Origin: an uncultured Comamonadaceae bacterium
Lineage (GTDB): Bacteria; Pseudomonadota; Gammaproteobacteria; Burkholderiales; Burkholderiaceae
NCBI GenBank assembly: GCA_946482115.1
Contig: CAMLQP010000028.1
Location: 1-18,485, forward strand
Length of the DNA stretch: 18,485 nt
Direction of reading: 5' to 3'
Positions 15,224 through 18,485 of this stretch are shown one piece after another; the stretch's first letter is position 1; every line of letters begins with the position of its first letter. The notes beneath the pieces were generated by a model that saw only the letters and a list, made by a program, of their open reading frames with translations, was not told where the DNA came from and ran no database searches. The position numbers were made by a program, and so were the translations under genes.

Positions 15224-16789
15224 TCAGCCCCGTCCGCTGGTGCGGAACACGGAAACCGTTTCCACCAGCTCTTGAGACTGACTGCGCAGGCTGGTCGCCG
15301 CAGCGGCCATCTGCTCGACCAGCGCGGCGTTCTGCTGGGTCGCCTGATCCATGTTCTGCACCGCTTCGCCGATCTGGGTCACGCCATCGCTCTGCTCGCC
15401 GCTGGCAGCGCTGATTTCGGCCATGATGTCCGTCACCCGGCGGATGCTGGACACCACCTCTTCCATGGTGCGGCCCGCCTGGTCGACCAGCGCGCTGCCC
15501 TGCTCCACGCGGCCCACGCTGTCAGTGATCAGATCCTTGATCTCCTTGGCCGCCTGCGCGCTGCGCTGCGCCAGGCTGCGCACCTCGCCCGCCACCACCG
15601 CGAAGCCGCGGCCCTGCTCGCCCGCCCGCGCGGCTTCCACCGCCGCGTTCAGCGCCAGGATGTTGGTCTGGAACGCGATGCCGTCTATGGTGCCGATGAT
15701 GTCGGCGATCTTGCGCGAGCTGTCGTTGATGCCGCGCATGGTTTCCACCACCTGCGCCACCACCTCGCCGCCCTGCACCGCGACGCCGGAGGCGCTCTGC
15801 GCCAGCTGGTTGCCCTGCTGGGCGTTGTCGGCGTTCTGGCGCACGGTGGAGCCCAGCTCCTCCATGCTCGCGGCCGTCTCCTCCAGGGCGCTGGCCTGGC
15901 TCTCGGTACGGCTGGAAAGATCCTGGTTGCCCTGCGCGATCTCCGCGCTGGCGGTGGACACGGCATCGGCGCCGCCACGGATGCGCCCCACGATGCTCTC
16001 GAGCTGGCCGCGCATGTGTTCCAGCGCCTGCAGCAGCTGGGCCACCTCGTCGCTCCCCTGGGCATGCAGGGCCACGGTCAGGTCACCCTCGCTCATGCGG
16101 CGCGCCCCGTCGACGGCCTGCGACAGTGGCCGCGTCACGCCACGACTGATGAAGAGCCCCAGGCCCACGCCGATCAGCACGCCCACCGCGATCAGCACGA
16201 TCGTGACATTGCGGCTGCCCTCATAGAGCGCGGTGTTGCCCTCGGCCGTCTGCCTGGCGTTGTCGGCGAAGATGTCGGTGAGCTCGGTCATCTTCGTCCC
16301 CAGATTGATGCTGGGCTTGACCACGTGGTCGCGCAGGTACTCGGTGATGGGCGAATCGATCGCGATCTCGGTGGACGCCACGACCTTGAGCACGCCCTCC
16401 AGCGCCTTCTGGTCGTCGACCCAGGCCTTGTCCACCTCGTCGAAGGCGGTCAGCATCTTCGGCTGGTCGCCCACCAGCTGGCGCGCCTGTGCCATCAGTT
16501 CCTGGCTCTTGGCACGCCCCACCTTGATGCGCTCCAGGGCCGCGCGGCGTTCGGTCAGGGTGGTGGAGATGACAGCATCGCGCAGGGCCACCACCGCCGC
16601 GTAGCGCTGCACGTTCGCCTCCTTGACGAGCGCCAGCCCCACGGTTTCGCGCTCGTACAGCGCGGTGTCGGCGTCGTTCAGCGCCCGCATGTTGAGGATG
16701 GCGAAAGCACCGACGGCGGCACCGATCAGTGCCACCAGCACGAACGCGGCGACCAGCTTGGTCGAAATCTTGTAGTTGGACAGGTTCAA
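15224..16789 (-). CDS. Methyl-accepting chemotaxis protein, four-helix-bundle sensor, TTG start
   Basis: This is a 521-residue transmembrane chemoreceptor. Membrane segment 1 is at 11-33, a periplasmic four-helix-bundle sensor domain at 34-192, membrane segment 2 at 193-215, HAMP at about 216-268, and then the cytoplasmic signalling hairpin, whose tip contains [20 protein letters not shown]. The ligand cannot be read from the sequence. The start is a TTG at 16787-16789, with GGAG six bases upstream on the coding strand; the first in-frame ATG would be residue 34 and would remove the first membrane segment, so TTG is strongly preferred. There is no C-terminal CheR/CheB-docking pentapeptide. 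The antiporter gene follows 28 bases downstream. The signalling domain is very like that of the aer-like receptor, at DNA level too. Confidence 0.93.
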   Translation of the reverse strand: MNLSNYKISTKLVAAFVLVALIGAAVGAFAILNMRALNDADTALYERETVGLALVKEANVQRYAAVVALRDAVISTTLTERRAALERIKVGRAKSQELMAQARQLVGDQPKMLTAFDEVDKAWVDDQKALEGVLKVVASTEIAIDSPITEYLRDHVVKPSINLGTKMTELTDIFADNARQTAEGNTALYEGSRNVTIVLIAVGVLIGVGLGLFISRGVTRPLSQAVDGARRMSEGDLTVALHAQGSDEVAQLLQALEHMRGQLESIVGRIRGGADAVSTASAEIAQGNQDLSSRTESQASALEETAASMEELGSTVRQNADNAQQGNQLAQSASGVAVQGGEVVAQVVETMRGINDSSRKIADIIGTIDGIAFQTNILALNAAVEAARAGEQGRGFAVVAGEVRSLAQRSAQAAKEIKDLITDSVGRVEQGSALVDQAGRTMEEVVSSIRRVTDIMAEISAASGEQSDGVTQIGEAVQNMDQATQQNAALVEQMAAAATSLRSQSQELVETVSVFRTSGRG

Positions 16790-16948
16790 AAGGATCTCCA
16801 GGACATCGTTTCTCGGTCACCGAACGCGAGCGCCTCCCTGTCGTCTTGTGGTGTGTTCCCAGGTCGCTCGCGCCTCCAGCGGTTGGCAGTTTGACACACT
16901 CGCCGGCCGCGCGATGCGGCCCGGCTCGCCGAACCGGCTCCCAGCACC

Positions 16949-16954
16949 TATACT
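16949..16954 (+). promoter_or_regulatory. Candidate -10 box for leaderless tetR-family transcript
   Basis: TATACT (five of six matches to TATAAT) is followed by exactly six bases (GCAAAA) and then the ATG at 16961, placing the expected transcription start on the A of the start codon. No ribosome binding site precedes this ATG. A -35 hexamer at the right distance is not convincing. The rest of the 171-base gap to the chemoreceptor start (16790-16960) holds a TTGACA at 16891-16896 without a matching -10. Confidence 0.45.
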
Positions 16955-16960
16955 GCAAAA

Positions 16961-17647
16961 ATGGACGAGATAGTACATTCTGGTCGCCGGCCCGCGCGGC
17001 CACGCGCCAGCCAGGCGCGCGAGCCCACCCGCACCAACGACCCCGAACGCACCATGGCCAACATCCTCGAGGTGGCCATGACGGAGTTTGCCGAAAAGGG
17101 CCTGGCGGGCGCGCGCATCGACGAGATCGCCGCCGCGACGCACACCAGCAAGCGGATGATCTATTACTACTTCGGCAGCAAGGAGGGTCTGTACCTGGCC
17201 GTGCTGGAGCAGGCCTATGCGCGCATGCGCTCCATCGAGAGCAAGCTCGATCTCGAGAACCTGGACCCCGAGACCGCGCTGCGCCGCCTGGTGGAGTTCA
17301 CCTTCGACCACCATGCGGGCAACGAGGACTACATCCGCCTCGTGGTGGGCGAGAACATCAACCGCGGCCAGTTCCTGGCACAGAGCAAGACCATCCAGCA
17401 GCTCAACGTGCCGGCGATCTCGTCCATCCAGAAGCTCTACGAGCGCGGCGTCGCCGCCGGCGTGTTCCGCCCGGGGCTGGACGCGGTGGACATTCACGCC
17501 TCGATCTCGGCGCTGACCTTCTTCAATGTGTCCAACCGCCACACCTTCGGCCTGATCTTCAAGCGCGACTTCGCCGCGCCGGCCGTGTCCACGCTGCGTC
17601 GCGCGTCCGTGGTCGAGATGGTGGTGCGCTTCCTCCGCCACGACTGA
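16961..17647 (+). CDS. TetR-family transcriptional regulator
   Basis: This 228-residue DNA-binding repressor has a typical N-terminal TetR domain: NILEVAMTEFAEKGLAG (34-50) leads into the helix-turn-helix ARIDEIAAATHTSKRMIYYYFGSKEGLY (51-78). The all-helical C-terminal part (about 85-225) would bind an effector and form the dimer; the ligand is unknown. The ATG at 16961 gives a basic, flexible 30-residue N-terminal arm and fits the -10 box for a leaderless transcript; the ATG at 17054 (residue 32) is the alternative but leaves almost nothing before helix 1. It diverges from the chemoreceptor gene and lies 91 bases upstream of the TRAP transporter genes on the same strand. Together with a dyad before the first TRAP gene, this suggests that it controls that transporter and binds its substrate or a derivative. 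Confidence 0.9.
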   Translation: MDEIVHSGRRPARPRASQAREPTRTNDPERTMANILEVAMTEFAEKGLAGARIDEIAAATHTSKRMIYYYFGSKEGLYLAVLEQAYARMRSIESKLDLENLDPETALRRLVEFTFDHHAGNEDYIRLVVGENINRGQFLAQSKTIQQLNVPAISSIQKLYERGVAAGVFRPGLDAVDIHASISALTFFNVSNRHTFGLIFKRDFAAPAVSTLRRASVVEMVVRFLRHD

Positions 17648-17663
17648 CCGTCTCTGCCGGTCA
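17645..17663 (+). terminator. Hairpin beginning at the tetR-family stop codon
   Basis: TGACCG (17645-17650) pairs with CGGTCA (17658-17663) over a seven-base loop; the first three bases are the stop codon of the regulator gene. No T-run follows directly. It may separate the regulator transcript from the TRAP genes, whose control elements lie just downstream. Confidence 0.4.
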
Positions 17664-17694
17664 TCTGGCATCAGGGTTTTCCCTCAATACAAGG

Positions 17695-17708
17695 ACTAAC
17701 CAGTTCGT
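17695..17708. promoter_or_regulatory. Candidate TetR-family operator before the TRAP genes
   Basis: ACTAACCAGTTCGT is an imperfect dyad: 10 of 14 positions match its own reverse complement (half-sites ACTAAC and GTTCGT, centre CA). It lies 30 bases before the dctQ-like start, overlapping a weak -10-like TACAAA at 17708-17713. The form, paired AC-x-AAC and GTT-x-GT halves, is like known TetR-family operators. Reading outward on the other strand, GTAC-NNN-CTGGT also occurs at 16973-16984, at the beginning of the regulator gene. Confidence 0.4.
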
Positions 17709-17738
17709 ACAAAATTCGATCCTCGCAAGGAGACGCCG

Positions 17739-18254
17739 ATGATCGATGCCCTGATCCGCCACTACTGCCGCGTGCTCGCCGGCCTCATGGTGCTGTGCCT
17801 GGCCGCCATGGTGGTCATGGTGTTCGGCAACGTGGTGCTGCGCTACGGCTTCAATTCCGGCCTCACCTTGTCCGAAGAACTGTCCCGCTGGCTGTTCGTG
17901 TGGATGACCTTCCTCGGCGCCGTGGTGGCCCTGGCCGACCGCGCCCACCTGGGCACCGACACCCTGATCGCCCGCCTGCCCGTGACGGGGCGCAAGCTCT
18001 GCCTGGGTGCCAGCCTGCTGCTGATGCTCTTCATCTGCGCGCTGGTGTTCAAGGGCGCCTGGGAGCAGACCCGGATCAACTGGGACACCACCAGCGCCGT
18101 GATGGAAGCCTCCATGGCCTGGTTCTACGCCAGCGGCATGGTGTTCGCCGTGCTGGCCGCGCCCATATTGCTGCTCAACCTGTGGCGGCTGCTGAGCGGC
18201 CGCATCGCCGAGGCCGATCTGGTCGGCGTGCGCGAATCCGAGGACCAGCCATGA
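17739..18254 (+). CDS. dctQ: TRAP transporter small permease subunit (DctQ-like)
   Basis: This is the 171-residue four-helix membrane subunit of a tripartite ATP-independent periplasmic transporter, which takes up organic acids with a sodium or proton gradient. Membrane segments lie near residues 13-34, 48-66, 85-108 and 128-150. The stretch NVVLRYGFNSGLTLSEELSR (29-48) is the typical DctQ signature, and FVWMTFLGAVVALADRAHLG (52-71) follows as expected. The ATG at 17739 has an AAGGAG ribosome binding site with six-base spacing. The gene overlaps the large-subunit gene by four bases (ATGA). The substrate-binding protein gene (DctP) is not in view between the regulator and this gene, so it must lie downstream or elsewhere; the substrate cannot be told. 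Confidence 0.94.
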   Translation: MIDALIRHYCRVLAGLMVLCLAAMVVMVFGNVVLRYGFNSGLTLSEELSRWLFVWMTFLGAVVALADRAHLGTDTLIARLPVTGRKLCLGASLLLMLFICALVFKGAWEQTRINWDTTSAVMEASMAWFYASGMVFAVLAAPILLLNLWRLLSGRIAEADLVGVRESEDQP

Positions 18255-18485
18255 CCATCGCCATCTTCCTCGGCTCCCTGCTGGCCGCCATGGCCATCGG
18301 TGTGCCCATTTCGTTCTCGCTGCTGCTGTGCGGCGCGGCGCTGATGTGGCACCTCGACCTGTTCGACGCCCAGATCCTGGCGCAGAACGTGATCGAAGGC
18401 GCCAACAGCTTCCCGCTGCTGGCCGTGCCCTTCTTCATGCTGGCCGGCGAGATCATGAACGCCGGCGGCCTGTCGCGCCGCATCG
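18251..18485 (+). CDS. dctM: TRAP transporter large permease subunit (DctM-like), 5' part
   Basis: Only the first 78 residues of this gene are in the window; it runs off the end. The N-terminus MTIAIFLGSLLAAMAIGVPI with the following LLLCGAALMWHLDL and the NSFPLLAVPFFMLAGEIMNAGGLSRR stretch is the standard opening of DctM, the 12-segment subunit that forms the transport path. Start and stop of the two subunit genes overlap as ATGA, indicating translational coupling with dctQ. No irregularity is visible in the part present. Confidence 0.95.
   Translation, partial: MTIAIFLGSLLAAMAIGVPISFSLLLCGAALMWHLDLFDAQILAQNVIEGANSFPLLAVPFFMLAGEIMNAGGLSRRI

Noticed and set aside
13531..15414. Long plus-strand open frame opposite the antiporter gene
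   Set aside because: Antisense shadow typical of GC-rich genes; very rich in Gln, His and Arg and without domain signatures, whereas the minus strand encodes a complete antiporter.
15137..16894. Long plus-strand open frame opposite the chemoreceptor gene
   Set aside because: Antisense shadow; the minus strand encodes a full chemoreceptor with all expected domains.
16790..16960. Flagellar sigma-28 promoter before the chemoreceptor
   Set aside because: I looked for the TAAA/GCCGATAA-type pattern on the minus strand here and upstream of the aer-like gene and found no convincing match.

Overview
This is a GC-rich window (roughly two thirds G+C by eye) with tightly packed genes. The protein families, the codon bias and an intergenic GCCCCC/GGGGGC hairpin of a kind I associate with Comamonadaceae point to a betaproteobacterium of the order Burkholderiales, probably Comamonadaceae (the Acidovorax, Hydrogenophaga and Variovorax type of genome). 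The placement is inferred from style and families; no rRNA or other taxonomic marker is present. I see no tRNA, rRNA, CRISPR array, insertion sequence or phage gene. It reads as ordinary chromosome with a few accessory genes.

Layout. (1) 1-813: the 3' part of a GspE/PilB-type secretion ATPase (+), followed by two hairpins. (2) 824-2624: pyrF (-, orotidine 5'-phosphate decarboxylase) diverging from an EamA-family exporter (+). (3) 2640-5693: a 1017-residue secreted TpsA/filamentous-haemagglutinin-like protein (-) whose gene carries a nine-base C tract. (4) 5883-10306: a plus-strand run of a DHA2-type MFS exporter, a YafJ-like class II glutamine amidotransferase, an exported protein of unknown function and two small tandem DUF3592 membrane proteins. 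(5) 10313-13201: an Aer-type PAS chemoreceptor (-) diverging from a GAF-GGDEF diguanylate cyclase (+). (6) 13179-16789: a minus-strand set of a four-helix-bundle chemoreceptor (TTG start), a YbaL/Kef-type cation:proton antiporter and an 87-residue orphan. (7) 16961-18485: a TetR-family regulator followed by the small and large membrane subunits of a TRAP transporter, the latter cut by the window end.

How they fit together. The 10.3-16.8 kb stretch is a signalling neighbourhood with two chemoreceptors, one probably sensing redox or oxygen through a FAD-binding PAS domain, and one c-di-GMP synthase that appears catalytically intact and carries an inhibition site. The antiporter probably shares a transcript with the second receptor. 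The TetR gene lies directly upstream of the TRAP genes, and an imperfect dyad just before the first TRAP gene is a plausible operator. The secreted haemagglutinin-like protein has no TpsB partner within view.

Most notable points: the C9 tract in the adhesin-like gene, where loss of one base gives a stop after two altered codons; predicted leaderless starts for pyrF and tetR, with a -10 box exactly six bases before the ATG in both; stop codons built into inverted repeats at three gene ends; and a short tandem repeat beside a 24-base perfect palindrome in front of the MFS gene. I did not find a clearly new multi-gene system.
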